Notes: generated by a model not told the origin, from the letters alone. Positions 16,664-25,203 are shown, counted from the stretch's first letter. The stretch: 43,649 bases of DNA from Hyphomicrobiales bacterium (GCA_013911885.1 JACESI010000014.1:1-43649); one strand, 5' to 3'. Program-made: numbers and translations.

Positions 16664-18259
16664 ATGTTTGATAGTCTGTCCGATCGCCTTGGCTCCATAT
16701 TTCAGAGCCTGACGAAACGCGGCGCGCTGTCCGACAATGACGTGACCGAGGCGATGCGCGAAGTCCGCCGTGCCCTGATCGAGGCCGATGTGGCGCTCGA
16801 TGTGGTGCGTTCGTTCACGGACCGCGTGCGCACCAAGGCGGTCGGCGCGGAAGTGCTGAAATCCATCAAGCCCGGCCAGATGGTCGTCAAGATCGTGCAT
16901 GATGAACTCATCGCCATGCTCGGCTCGGACGCGGAGCAGATCGATCTTGCCGCGACGCCGCCGGTCGCGATCATGATGGTTGGCCTTCAAGGATCGGGCA
17001 AGACCACGACTTCGGCCAAGATTGCCCGCCGCCTTCAGACCCGCGACAAGAAAAAGGTCCTGATGGCTTCGCTCGACGTGCGCCGCCCGGCAGCACAGCG
17101 GCAGCTTGCGGTTCTGGGTGAGCAGAACCAGATCGACACCCTGCCGGTCATCGAGGGCCAGATGCCGGTCGCCATCACCGAACGCGCCAAGATGGCCGCT
17201 CGCCTCGGCGGCTATGATGTCCTCATTCTCGATACCGCCGGTCGTCTCGCCATCGACGAACCGCTGATGCAGGAAATGGCCGACATCAAAAAGGCTGCGA
17301 ACCCGCACGAAGTGCTGCTCGTCGCCGACAGCCTGACCGGTCAGGATGCTGTCAATCTCGCGAAGTCGTTTAACGAGCGGGTCAATATCACCGGAATCGT
17401 GCTCACCCGTGTCGATGGCGATGGCCGCGGCGGGGCGGCGCTTTCCATGCGCGCTGTCACCGGCAAGCCGATCAAGCTCATTGGCGTCGGCGAAAAGGCG
17501 GAAGATCTCGAAGATTTTCATCCCTCGCGCATCGCCGATCGCATTCTCGGCATGGGCGACATTGTCAGCCTTGTCGAAAAGGCCGCAGAAAGCATTGATC
17601 AGGCCAAGGCTGCCGAAATGGCCGCTAAAATGCAAAAAGGCCAGTTCGATCTCGATGATCTCCACGACCAGCTTGAACAGATGAAAAAGCTCGGCGGCAT
17701 GGGCGGGATCATGTCGATGATGCCCGGCATTGGCAAAATGAAGAAGCAGATGGACGCCGCCGGGCTCGACGACAGCATCTTCAAGCGGCAGCAGGCGATC
17801 ATCACATCGATGACAAAGAAGGAACGCCGCAGCCCGAAAATCCTCAATGCCAACCGCAAGAAGCGCATCGCCAAAGGCTCAGGGACCGAAGTCTCCGAAA
17901 TCAACAAGCTGCTGAAAATGCACATGCAAATGGCCGACATGATGAAAGCCATGGGCGGCAAGGGCAAGAAGAAAGGCCTTTTCGGTGCTCTCGGCGGCAT
18001 GATGGGCGGCGGCATGATGGGCGGCGGCATGATGGGCGGCGGCATGGGGGGCATGGCCGGAATGGGAGGCGGCCTTCCCGATCCCTCGAAAATGGACCCG
18101 AAAGAACTGGAACGCCTCGCAAAGCAGATGGGAGGCGGACTGCCCGGCGGACTGCCCGGCGGACTGGGAGGCGGACTGGGAGGCGGCTTTGGCGGCCCGA
18201 AACTTCCAGGCCTCGGCGGCGGATTTCCCGGTTTGCCAAAGGGCCCGAAAAACAAATAA
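16664..18259 (+). CDS. ffh: Signal recognition particle protein Ffh
   Basis: Ffh is the GTPase that binds SRP RNA and signal sequences and delivers ribosomes to FtsY at the membrane. The 531 residues comprise the N domain (1-90), the G domain with GLQGSGKTT (107-115), SLDVRRPAAQRQL, DTAGR and LTRVDGDGRGGAALSM, and the Met-rich M domain (about 315-450). Beyond the M domain is an unusually long tail of GGGMM and GGLPGG repeats (about 440-520), encoded by tandem 15-bp and 12-bp DNA repeats. GAGGGAA precedes the ATG. rpsP follows 45 bases later and the genes probably share a transcript. Confidence 0.97.
   Translation: MFDSLSDRLGSIFQSLTKRGALSDNDVTEAMREVRRALIEADVALDVVRSFTDRVRTKAVGAEVLKSIKPGQMVVKIVHDELIAMLGSDAEQIDLAATPPVAIMMVGLQGSGKTTTSAKIARRLQTRDKKKVLMASLDVRRPAAQRQLAVLGEQNQIDTLPVIEGQMPVAITERAKMAARLGGYDVLILDTAGRLAIDEPLMQEMADIKKAANPHEVLLVADSLTGQDAVNLAKSFNERVNITGIVLTRVDGDGRGGAALSMRAVTGKPIKLIGVGEKAEDLEDFHPSRIADRILGMGDIVSLVEKAAESIDQAKAAEMAAKMQKGQFDLDDLHDQLEQMKKLGGMGGIMSMMPGIGKMKKQMDAAGLDDSIFKRQQAIITSMTKKERRSPKILNANRKKRIAKGSGTEVSEINKLLKMHMQMADMMKAMGGKGKKKGLFGALGGMMGGGMMGGGMMGGGMGGMAGMGGGLPDPSKMDPKELERLAKQMGGGLPGGLPGGLGGGLGGGFGGPKLPGLGGGFPGLPKGPKNK
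17994..18053. repeat. 15-bp tandem repeat in ffh encoding Gly/Met repeats
   Basis: About four copies of the unit ggcggcatgatgggc, the last one degenerate, encode the GGMMG repeats of the Ffh tail. The frame is kept because the unit is a multiple of three. Confidence 0.85.
18130..18188. repeat. 12-bp tandem repeat in ffh encoding Gly/Leu/Pro repeats
   Basis: Copies of ggcggactgccc and the variant ggcggactggga repeat through this stretch and encode GGLPGGLPGGLGGGLGGG. Copy number is likely to vary between strains. Confidence 0.8.
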
Positions 18260-18304
18260 CCAAACAACAATCACTTCCAAATTAAACCCTGAAGGAACAA
18301 AGAA

Positions 18305-18724
18305 ATGGCATTGAAAATTCGTCTCGCCCGTGGCGGCTCCAAAAAACGCCCGTCCTATCGCATCGTGGTCGCCGATGTCCGCGCCCCGCGCGATGGCCGC
18401 TTCATCGAAAAGGTCGGCACCTACAATCCGATTATGGCGAAGGATTCCGAAGAGCGCATCCAGATCAACGCCGAGCGCGTGCAGCATTGGCTCGACAATG
18501 GCGCACTGCCGACCGACCGCGTTGCCCGCTTCCTCGATGCCGCAGGCCTGAAGAAACGCGCCGCGCGCAACAATCCGAAAAAAGCGATGCTTGGCCAGAA
18601 AGCGCAGGAGCGTGTTGACGCTGCCAAACAGGCAGAAGAAGACGCCCGCGCCGCAGCCGCTGAAGCAGCCGCCGCAGCCGCCGCAGCGGAAGCCGCTCCG
18701 GCTGAAGAGGCCGCCGCCGAGTAA
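18305..18724 (+). CDS. rpsP: 30S ribosomal protein S16
   Basis: S16 binds 16S rRNA early in 30S assembly. The core is unmistakable ([20 protein letters not shown], then [13 protein letters not shown] and [17 protein letters not shown]). The 139-residue protein is longer than the roughly 80-90 residue core because of a C-terminal extension, Lys-rich at first (about 80-110) and then almost pure Ala and Glu (about 115-139). Such extensions are common in alphaproteobacteria. AAGGA lies just before the ATG. Confidence 0.98.
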   Translation: MALKIRLARGGSKKRPSYRIVVADVRAPRDGRFIEKVGTYNPIMAKDSEERIQINAERVQHWLDNGALPTDRVARFLDAAGLKKRAARNNPKKAMLGQKAQERVDAAKQAEEDARAAAAEAAAAAAAAEAAPAEEAAAE

Positions 18725-18827
18725 AAGGCCATTTCGATCCGCTCCATTCGCTTCGGCGGCAGTCCGTGCAGGAAGAATCTGATTTGGGTTCATCAAGCGG
18801 CTGCCGCCAGCAAGACAGGGCTTTGCG

Positions 18828-19385
18828 ATGACTTCTGAACCGAACAAACGCATCTGCCTCGGACAGATCGGTGCGGCGAACGGCATTCAGGGCCATGTCC
18901 GGGTCAAGCCCTTTACCGGCGAACCGGAAGCCCTCGGCGATTATGGCAGCCTCGAAGACGAGACCGGAACCCGACGCTTCAGGATCAACGCCCTTCGCCC
19001 GATCAAGGGCGGGATGCTGATCGTGAAATTCGACGGCATCAGGGACCGCAACGAAGCGGAAACCCTGAACGGCGTAAAACTCTATATCGACCGCGCCCTG
19101 CTTCCGGCCCTCGAAGATGAGGACGATTTTTATGTCGAGGACCTGATTGGTCTTGCCGTGGACGATCTTGGGGGCCAGTCTCTTGGCATTGTCGTAAGCG
19201 TCCATAATTTTGGAGCGGGCGACCTTCTTGACGTGAAGCCCGCACGCGGGCGCTCGTTTCTCGTGCCGTTCACCAAAGCTGCCGTACCAACAGTCGCCAT
19301 GGCTGAGCGCCGCATCGTCGTCGATATCGATGCCGCAGGCCTCACCGCGGAAGAAGATGACGGCGACGAGCGCGGCCGGCCATGA
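18828..19385 (+). CDS. rimM: 16S rRNA processing protein RimM
   Basis: RimM assists maturation of the 30S head, binding S19. The 185-residue protein shows the N-terminal [21 protein letters not shown] strand region, [19 protein letters not shown], and the PRC-barrel half with [12 protein letters not shown] and [11 protein letters not shown], then VDID. The final residues are acidic. It lies 103 bases after rpsP and its stop overlaps the trmD start (ATGA). Confidence 0.97.
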   Translation: MTSEPNKRICLGQIGAANGIQGHVRVKPFTGEPEALGDYGSLEDETGTRRFRINALRPIKGGMLIVKFDGIRDRNEAETLNGVKLYIDRALLPALEDEDDFYVEDLIGLAVDDLGGQSLGIVVSVHNFGAGDLLDVKPARGRSFLVPFTKAAVPTVAMAERRIVVDIDAAGLTAEEDDGDERGRP

Positions 19386-20080
19386 GCAATTCCTGGCAGG
19401 CAACGGTCCTCACGCTCTATCCCGAAATGTTCCCAGGTCCCCTTGGGCATGCCCTTTCAGGCAGAGCACTCAGCCGTGGTCTCTGGTCGCTCGACCCGGT
19501 CAATATTCGCGATTTCACCGAGGACAAGCATCGCACGGTCGATGATACCCCGGCCGGGGGCGGTGCCGGCATGGTGTTGCGCGCGGACATTCTGGCCCAC
19601 GCGATCGATGCTCATGCGGATCACCGCCCGAAATTGCTGATGAGCCCGCGCGGCAGACCACTGACTCAGGCGCGTGTGCGCGACCTTGCCGCCGGTCCGG
19701 GCGTTCTTCTGGTCTGCGGCCGTTTCGAGGGCGTCGACCAGCGCGTCATTGAAAGCCGCGCGCTCGAGGAAGTCTCCATCGGTGATTATATCCTGTCGGG
19801 TGGAGAAATGGCCGCCATGGTCCTTGCGGATGCCTGTGTGCGGCTGCTGCCAGGGGTGATGGGCGCTGAAGCCTCCGGGCAGGAGGAGAGTTTTGAAAAC
19901 GGGCTTCTCGAATATCCGCACTATACCCGACCCGCCCTCTTCGAGGGTCACGCAATCCCCGACGTTCTGACCAGCGGCAATCATGCCCATATCCAGCAAT
20001 GGCGGCGGGCAGAAGCAGAACGCCTCACCCGCGAGCGTCGCCCGGATCTTTGGAAAAATTACACCGCAAGCGAAGACTGA
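19382..20080 (+). CDS. trmD: tRNA (guanine37-N1)-methyltransferase
   Basis: TrmD methylates G37 next to the anticodon, preventing +1 frameshifts. The 232-residue SPOUT protein carries [72 protein letters not shown] and YPHYTRPA, all family motifs. It overlaps rimM by four bases. rplS, which normally follows it, is absent: the next gene is a minus-strand lipoprotein. Confidence 0.98.
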   Translation: MSNSWQATVLTLYPEMFPGPLGHALSGRALSRGLWSLDPVNIRDFTEDKHRTVDDTPAGGGAGMVLRADILAHAIDAHADHRPKLLMSPRGRPLTQARVRDLAAGPGVLLVCGRFEGVDQRVIESRALEEVSIGDYILSGGEMAAMVLADACVRLLPGVMGAEASGQEESFENGLLEYPHYTRPALFEGHAIPDVLTSGNHAHIQQWRRAEAERLTRERRPDLWKNYTASED

Positions 20081-20142
20081 ACAAACGAAGAATGGCCGGC
20101 GGCGAGGGGGCAGGCGACGGGAAACAGACTTGTTCAAAACAG

Positions 20143-20166
20143 GTCATTGCCAAAACCGGCAATGAC
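20143..20166 (-). terminator. Hairpin between trmD and the minus-strand lipoprotein gene
   Basis: gtcattgcc (20143-20151) and ggcaatgac (20158-20166) make a perfect 9-bp stem with a 6-nt loop. It begins 11 bases past the lipoprotein stop on the minus strand and a TTTT lies a few bases beyond, so it probably ends that transcript and may also stop trmD readthrough. Confidence 0.55.
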
Positions 20167-20177
20167 GGCAGAACGGC

Positions 20178-20465
20178 TCAACCACCCTTGTCTTTTTCGT
20201 TCTCCTCCTCCTCTTCCTCGGTCAGCGGCCCGCGGCCAATTTCAATCCCGAAAAAAATGACTGGCCCATGCCCGACAAATTCCACAACATCCTGCTGGCG
20301 GATTTTCCGCTCGAGCCGCGAGGTGCGGCTCTCTTTCTCGGCTCTGTCGGCCCTATTGGCCCTGTCGCGTTCCTTCGATTTTTCGGCATAGGCAGCGCCG
20401 GTCGCGCCGCAACCGGCAACAGAAAATGCGAGGATCGCTAAAAGCAGGAGACGCGCAAACAGCAT
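20178..20465 (-). CDS. Small lipoprotein of unknown function with acidic tail
   Basis: A 95-residue predicted lipoprotein. The signal peptide (MLFARLLLLAILAFSVAGC) ends in a lipobox with Cys19. The mature part is rich in Arg, Lys, Glu and Asp, with a charged stretch (about 30-60) that could form a helix, a short hydrophobic segment (VVEFVGHGPVIFFGIEIG), and a run of six Glu near the C-terminus. The ATG at 20465 has GAAGG upstream; the frame extends further back but without a signal-peptide reason. I do not recognise the family. It lies where rplS would be expected. Confidence 0.7.
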   Translation of the reverse strand: MLFARLLLLAILAFSVAGCGATGAAYAEKSKERDRANRADRAEKESRTSRLERKIRQQDVVEFVGHGPVIFFGIEIGRGPLTEEEEEENEKDKGG

Positions 20466-20665
20466 GAGGCAGCCTTCGGAAACTCTGGGTCGGATTTGAG
20501 CATGATGCAAATCTAGCGGGCTTATCCGCCAAAAGCCAGTCAAAGCGGAATAAAACCTTTCAAATTACCGCCTGCTCCGGCATTCTTTCCTCTCAAGAGT
20601 GCCTTGGGCAAACCAGGCAGCGCCAGACCCTGCAAGGCGCAGTTCAATCAGGAGACGATGAGCGA

Positions 20666-20953
20666 ATGCGTGAAGAACCCGAAAACCCGACGGTAAAGTC
20701 GGCCCATCAACGCGAACTGGAACGCACTGAACGCGAGCGTCGGACGATCAATCGGCTGAATGCTGAATCCGATGTGATCGGCACCTCCGCCACGGCGCGC
20801 ATGGCTTCATCGATCAAGAACCGTTTCGGGGCCGCTGATGTCGACCAGAACGATCCGGTCGAAGTCTGGGGCACGCGGATCGGCCGCGGGCTCGGCCTTA
20901 TCGCGGCCATTGGCCTCGCGATTTATCTCTTCATCACCTATGTCCTGAATTGA
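20666..20953 (+). CDS. Small tail-anchored membrane protein of unknown function
   Basis: A 95-residue protein with a charged N-terminal half (many Arg and Glu, about 10-35, likely helical) and one C-terminal membrane helix at about 74-94 ending TYVLN. The segment DPVEVWGTRIGRG precedes the membrane. I cannot name a family. It stands alone between a minus-strand lipoprotein gene and leuD, 67 bases upstream of the latter. A tail-anchored topology is inferred from the helix position. Confidence 0.65.
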   Translation: MREEPENPTVKSAHQRELERTERERRTINRLNAESDVIGTSATARMASSIKNRFGAADVDQNDPVEVWGTRIGRGLGLIAAIGLAIYLFITYVLN

Positions 20954-21020
20954 CGCGAAACATCTTGGCGAATGCGTGCGACTGGTCTAGAAAACCTCGA
21001 CACGCAACAGGGGCCGAGCC

Positions 21021-21626
21021 ATGGAAAAATTCGACAGACTGACGGGCGTTGCAGCACCGCTGCCGATCATCAATATCGACACCGATATGATCATTCCGAA
21101 ACAATATTTGAAAACCATCCAGCGCACCGGCCTCGGCAAGGGTCTTTTTTCCGAAATGCGCTATAAGGACGACGGCAGCCTCAACAGCGATTTCGTGCTC
21201 AACAAGGAAGCCTACAGGAATGCATCAATTCTGGTGGCGGGCGATAATTTCGGCTGCGGCTCCTCGCGTGAGCACGCACCCTGGGCACTCCTCGATTTCG
21301 GCATCCGCTGTGTGATCTCGACGAGCTTTGCCGATATTTTCTACAACAACTGCTTCAAGAACGGCATTCTGCCGATTGTGGTAAGCCAGAGCGATCTCGA
21401 CAAATTGATGGATGATGCAAGCCGCGGTTCAAACGCAACCCTCAGCATTGATCTCGAAACACAGGAAATCAAAGGCCCGGATGGCGGAACCATCAAATTC
21501 AACATCGATGCGTTCAAGAAGCACTGCCTGTTGAACGGTCTCGATGATATCGGCCTGACACTGGAAAAAGCCGATCATATCAGCAGCTATGAAGCAAAAC
21601 TCACGGCAAACCGTCCCTGGGTTTAG
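21021..21626 (+). CDS. leuD: 3-isopropylmalate dehydratase small subunit
   Basis: LeuD is the swivelling small subunit of isopropylmalate isomerase, which converts 2- to 3-isopropylmalate in leucine synthesis. The 201-residue protein has [17 protein letters not shown], the [18 protein letters not shown] signature, and [18 protein letters not shown]. The large subunit gene leuC, its obligate partner, is not in this window and must lie elsewhere. leuB follows after a 252-base gap. Confidence 0.97.
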   Translation: MEKFDRLTGVAAPLPIINIDTDMIIPKQYLKTIQRTGLGKGLFSEMRYKDDGSLNSDFVLNKEAYRNASILVAGDNFGCGSSREHAPWALLDFGIRCVISTSFADIFYNNCFKNGILPIVVSQSDLDKLMDDASRGSNATLSIDLETQEIKGPDGGTIKFNIDAFKKHCLLNGLDDIGLTLEKADHISSYEAKLTANRPWV

Positions 21627-21671
21627 AAAGACCGCCTGGGGCTTAATCTGCGGCCACCCGATCAGGCTGGC

Positions 21672-21806
21672 TCATCGGATCGTGAAATCGCGGGATTTCT
21701 CGTCAAAGGCCACCCCATTCCGGATCAGGGTGACGGTGAGGGTATAATTGCCGGGGCCCGGGCTGCGGCCACGCCCTGAATTGGCAAAACATATGCCTTG
21801 CGCCAA
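21672..21806 (-). pseudogene. Possible remnant or tiny gene between leuD and leuB
   Basis: On the minus strand a frame ending at TGA 21672-21674 encodes a C-terminal-looking piece, PGPGNYTLTVTLIRNG followed by VAFDEKSRDFTIR, with alternating hydrophobic residues like a beta-sandwich edge. It is open back to a TAA at about 21834, with only a TTG (21806) as start, and no ribosome site. I read it as the decayed end of a former secreted or membrane protein. Chance is not excluded. Confidence 0.3.
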
Positions 21807-21878
21807 GCCTGTTGCGCCGCCGACTATGAGGCATTATGCATGCCCGAGAGAAATCTGGAATGGCGAAAGGACAAAGCC

Positions 21879-23003
21879 ATGGCGACCCATAAGATTCTGC
21901 TTCTGCCCGGCGACGGCATTGGCGCGGAAGTGTGTGCAGAAGTAACCGTTATTCTTGACTGGATGAACAAGGAACGAGTGCTCGATGATCACACCTTCGA
22001 GATTGAAACCGATCTCGTCGGCGGGGCAGCCTATGACGCGCACAGGGTGGCAATCACCAATGCGGCCATGGAGCGCGCTGAACAGGCAGACGCAGTCCTG
22101 TTCGGCGCGGTCGGCGGCCCGAAATGGGACAGCGTCAGCTATGATGCCCGCCCGGAGGCAGGCCTTCTGCGCCTGCGCAAGGAACTCGCGCTTTTTGCCA
22201 ACCTTCGCCCGGCAATCTGCTATCCCGCTCTGGCAGACAGCTCATCCCTCCGGCGCGACGTCGTCGAAGGTCTCGACATCCTGATCGTGCGCGAGCTCAC
22301 CGGCGGGGTTTATTTCGGCGAGCCGAAAGAGATTACCGATCTCGGCAACGGCCAGAAGCGCGCCGTCGATACCCAAGTCTATGATACGTTCGAGATCGAG
22401 CGGATTGCCGAAGTCGCATTCGACCTCGCCCGCACGCGCAAGAACAAGGTCTGCTCGATGGAAAAGCGCAATGTCATGAAATCGGGCGTGCTCTGGAACG
22501 AGGTTGTGACCGCGCTTCACAAAAAGAAGTTTGCCGATGTCGAATTGTCCCACATGCTGGCCGACGCTGGCGGCATGCAGCTTGTCCGCTGGCCGAAACA
22601 GTTTGACGTGATTGTCACCGACAACCTTTTTGGCGACATGCTGTCCGACGTTGCCGCGATGCTGACCGGATCGCTTGGCATGCTGCCATCGGCGTCGCTT
22701 GGCGCGCCGGATGCGACGACCGGTAAACGCAAGGCAATGTATGAACCTGTCCATGGCTCGGCTCCCGATATTGCGGGTCAGGGCATCGCGAACCCGATTG
22801 CGATGATTGCATCGCTCGCCATGGCGCTGCGTTATTCGTTCGGCCTTGGCGCTGCCGCTGACTGCATTGAAAAATCGATTGCCTCCGTCCTCGATCAGGG
22901 CTTGCGCACCGGCGACATCATGTCGGATGGCATGACCAAGGTCGGCACAAACGGCATGGGCGCAGCAATCCTCGCTGAAATCCAGAAAGATTACGAAAAA
23001 TAG
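21879..23003 (+). CDS. leuB: 3-isopropylmalate dehydrogenase
   Basis: LeuB oxidises and decarboxylates 3-isopropylmalate to 2-oxoisocaproate with NAD+. The 374-residue protein has [12 protein letters not shown] at the start, [40 protein letters not shown], and the signature [24 protein letters not shown], ending in [19 protein letters not shown]. The ATG at 21879 follows AAAGGA at good spacing; the frame is open upstream but that part is not family-like. Confidence 0.97.
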   Translation: MATHKILLLPGDGIGAEVCAEVTVILDWMNKERVLDDHTFEIETDLVGGAAYDAHRVAITNAAMERAEQADAVLFGAVGGPKWDSVSYDARPEAGLLRLRKELALFANLRPAICYPALADSSSLRRDVVEGLDILIVRELTGGVYFGEPKEITDLGNGQKRAVDTQVYDTFEIERIAEVAFDLARTRKNKVCSMEKRNVMKSGVLWNEVVTALHKKKFADVELSHMLADAGGMQLVRWPKQFDVIVTDNLFGDMLSDVAAMLTGSLGMLPSASLGAPDATTGKRKAMYEPVHGSAPDIAGQGIANPIAMIASLAMALRYSFGLGAAADCIEKSIASVLDQGLRTGDIMSDGMTKVGTNGMGAAILAEIQKDYEK

Positions 23004-23349
23004 CAACATCTTCATCGGGGGCCCTATCTCTCCTTCCCTGTCTTTGCGGCGGCGACAAAGAGGCTCCCGATGAAACGAATTCTTTCAATCCTGCTGATGG
23101 CCCTCAGCACCGGTGTTGCAGAAGCAAGTGATGAATGGCGATAAACCGCCTCACAACCCGGCAGCCAAGAGCTTCGCCGCGCTTCGGGATTGCAAAAAGT
23201 GCAAATTACAACCCATTGATTTTTATCACTTAAATTTGAATTCTCTTAGAATCAGCCGTTCCTCTACAATTTTAGCGATCAAAGCGACCAATCATTAGCG
23301 CGGGATTGGTATTGTCCCTTATATGGAACTCAGCCTAAGGGGAATTGCC
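23004..23349. other. Region between leuB and the DUF4174-like gene
   Basis: 346 bases. The left part holds a 24-codon signal-peptide-like frame (separate entry). From about 23190 to 23320 the sequence is much richer in A and T than its neighbours, and it probably contains the promoter of the gene at 23350. No RNA gene or terminator was recognised. Confidence 0.5.
23070..23144 (+). pseudogene. Signal-peptide stub, truncated gene or small peptide
   Basis: ATG at 23070 follows AGAGG and encodes 24 residues: a textbook signal peptide (MKRILSILLMALSTGVAEA) and five more (SDEWR), then TAA. Nothing in the other frames clearly continues it. Either a degraded exported-protein gene or a functional tiny secreted peptide. 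Confidence 0.35.
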
Positions 23350-23814
23350 ATGTCGGGTCTATTCAGAATAGTCGTGATTGCTTTCACCGCGCTCTTTACC
23401 TTTTCAGCAAGCGCGACCAGCTTGCCGACAAGCCGGTATCAAAACAAATACAATGTCCTCCTCGTCTATGCGCAAAGCCCTAATGACCCGGAGATCATGA
23501 AGACCCGATTGATGGTTGATGCCAACAAGGAAAACCTGAAAGCCCACGAACTCGTGGTGCTCGGTATTTATCCGACCAGCGTCGAACTTGTATTCGGGCC
23601 AGAAAAGGAAGAAGTCGCTTCGGGGATTTCGCTTGCCAATGACCTGCGCTTCTGTTTTGTCGTCAAAGAGAATGTGTTCCGCACCATTGTTCTCGGAAAG
23701 GACGGCGTTCAGAAGGCCCGCGCGCTCACTTCGCTTTCCTATGAAGATCTGGCCGGGGCCCTTTCCGTGAGCAACGCTCAAATCGATTTTTCCGGAACGC
23801 CGCGCATCAACTGA
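23350..23814 (+). CDS. Secreted DUF4174-like protein
   Basis: A 154-residue exported protein. A signal peptide (about 1-23, ending SASA) is followed by a compact alpha/beta domain with YNVLLVYAQSPNDPEI, a helix, ELVVLGIYP, FVVKENVFRTIVLGKDGVQKARA, and SLSYEDLAGALSV. This thioredoxin-like arrangement without Cys pair resembles the DUF4174 family; match is from memory of the pattern, so moderate. The ATG at 23350 is preferred over the one at 23323 because AAGGGG lies before it. It stands alone between leuB and asd. Confidence 0.7.
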   Translation: MSGLFRIVVIAFTALFTFSASATSLPTSRYQNKYNVLLVYAQSPNDPEIMKTRLMVDANKENLKAHELVVLGIYPTSVELVFGPEKEEVASGISLANDLRFCFVVKENVFRTIVLGKDGVQKARALTSLSYEDLAGALSVSNAQIDFSGTPRIN

Positions 23815-23966
23815 TTGCGTAAATCGCTTCACGCAGCGCATCCTCGTTGATGCGCTGCATCTTCCGCGCCGGCGCAAGCCTTCAGCGGACCAAGCCAGCA
23901 ATTCATATTGACTCTTTGTCAGACGAGCGGCATACACAGCGCGATTGAGGCAATCGTCGGGCTGCA

Positions 23967-24068
23967 ATGACCATCGCATGCGCCATCACCGTGAAATCGA
24001 GCCCTGTGACCAGGATGGCCACAGCGAGCCGTTGCGCGTCTGCCACCAAGACCACCACCAAATTCTGA
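23967..24068 (+). CDS. Possible Thr/Lys-rich leader peptide of asd
   Basis: A 33-codon ATG frame with 8 Thr, 3 Lys, 2 Met and 2 Ile, ending in ATKTTTKF before TGA 24066-24068. Thr, Lys, Met and Ile are the end products of the pathway branch that Asd feeds. A hairpin follows 20 bases later, then asd starts at 24169. This is the layout of an attenuator. Against it: the ribosome site is weak and no T-run follows the hairpin. Confidence 0.4.
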   Translation: MTIACAITVKSSPVTRMATASRCASATKTTTKF

Positions 24069-24087
24069 CACCCGCCTTTGATCCGAT

Positions 24088-24116
24088 CTCTCCCCGGTGA
24101 AAAAGCGGGGTGAGAG
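24088..24116 (+). promoter_or_regulatory. Hairpin between the short frame and asd
   Basis: ctctccccg (24088-24096) pairs with cgggg-tg-agag (24106-24116), nine base pairs with a two-base bulge and a gtgaaaaag loop. The ctctcc arm could instead pair with ggagag at 24144-24149, close to the asd ribosome site, so two exclusive structures are possible. Confidence 0.4.
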
Positions 24117-24168
24117 CGCATCGCCTGAAACGGCAAGCGCGGTGGAGAGGTGAAAAAGGAAGAAGACC

Positions 24169-25203
24169 ATGGGTTTCAAAGTAGCCATCGCAGGCGCAAC
24201 CGGCAATGTCGGTCGCGAAATGCTCGACATTCTGGACGAACGAGGGTTTCCGGCGGATGAGGTTGTCGCACTCGCATCGCGCCGCAGTCAGGGCACCGAA
24301 GTATCCTTCGGCGACCGCACGCTGAAGGTCAAAGCGCTCGAGAATTATGATTTTTCCGACACGGATATCTGCCTGATGTCGGCAGGCGGGTCTGTTGCCA
24401 AGGAATGGGCGCCGAAAATTGCGGCGCAAGGCTGCATCGTCATCGATAATTCATCCGCTTTTCGCTATGACGCCGACGTGCCGCTCATCGTGCCGGAAGT
24501 CAATGCCGATGCCGTCGCCGGTTTTACCAAGCGCAACATCATCGCGAACCCGAATTGTTCGACAGCACAGCTTGTGGTGGCCCTGAAGCCGCTGCATGAT
24601 TTTGCAAAGATCAAGCGCGTTGTCGTCGCGACGTATCAATCCGTCTCGGGCGCAGGTAAGGAAGCATCGGATGAGCTCTTCACCCAGACCCGCGCCGTCT
24701 TCGTGTCCGATCCGGTCGAAACGCACAAATTCACCAAGCGTATTGCCTTCAATGTGATACCGCATATCGATGTCTTCCTCGATGACGGCTTCACCAAGGA
24801 GGAATGGAAAATGGTCGCAGAGACCAAAAAGATCCTCGATCCGAAGATCAAGCTGACGGCAACCTGCGTGCGTGTGCCGGTCTTTGTCGGTCATGCCGAA
24901 GCCGTCAATATTGAGTTTGAAAACGAGATCACCGCCGATCAGGCGCGCGATATCCTGCGCGAAGCGCCGGGTTGCATCGTCATCGACAAGCGCGAGGATG
25001 GCGGCTACATCACGCCTTATGAGGCAACCGGCGAAGATGCGACCTTCATCTCCCGCATCCGCGAGGATTCAACCGTCGAAAACGGCCTTTCCCTATGGGT
25101 GGTTTCCGACAATCTGCGCAAGGGTGCGGCGCTCAATGCGATTCAGATCGCGGAAGTGCTGGTCAACCGCCATCTCATCAGGCCGAAGAAACAAGCGGCC
25201 TGA
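24169..25203 (+). CDS. asd: Aspartate-semialdehyde dehydrogenase
   Basis: Asd reduces aspartyl phosphate to aspartate semialdehyde, the branch point to Lys, DAP, Met, Thr and Ile. The 344-residue protein has VAIAGATGNVGREML (NADP site), FRYDADVPLIVPEVN, IIANPNCSTAQLV with the catalytic Cys130, SVSGAGKEA, and CVRVPVFVGHAEAVNIE with the catalytic His. A strong AAAAGGAAGAAG region precedes the ATG. It is preceded by a possible leader peptide and hairpin. Confidence 0.98.
   Translation: MGFKVAIAGATGNVGREMLDILDERGFPADEVVALASRRSQGTEVSFGDRTLKVKALENYDFSDTDICLMSAGGSVAKEWAPKIAAQGCIVIDNSSAFRYDADVPLIVPEVNADAVAGFTKRNIIANPNCSTAQLVVALKPLHDFAKIKRVVVATYQSVSGAGKEASDELFTQTRAVFVSDPVETHKFTKRIAFNVIPHIDVFLDDGFTKEEWKMVAETKKILDPKIKLTATCVRVPVFVGHAEAVNIEFENEITADQARDILREAPGCIVIDKREDGGYITPYEATGEDATFISRIREDSTVENGLSLWVVSDNLRKGAALNAIQIAEVLVNRHLIRPKKQAA

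Larger units (their letters stand above)
23815..24168. other. Region between the DUF4174-like gene and asd
   Basis: 354 bases. A perfect 9-bp hairpin (gcagcgcat, 23833-23841; atgcgctgc, 23850-23858; 8-nt loop) lies just past the upstream stop and may act as a transcript end, though no T-run follows. The remainder holds a Thr/Lys-rich short frame (23967-24068) and a second hairpin (24088-24116), both listed separately, and presumably the asd promoter. Confidence 0.6.

Noticed and set aside
17879..18886. 335-codon minus-strand frame with many Ala, His, Gly and Ser
   Set aside because: It is the antisense of the ffh repeats and rpsP; its low-complexity composition comes from those repeats.
23815..24168. 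Lysine or SAM riboswitch before asd
   Set aside because: The conserved cores of these riboswitches, as far as I can recall them, are not visible; a peptide leader fits better.
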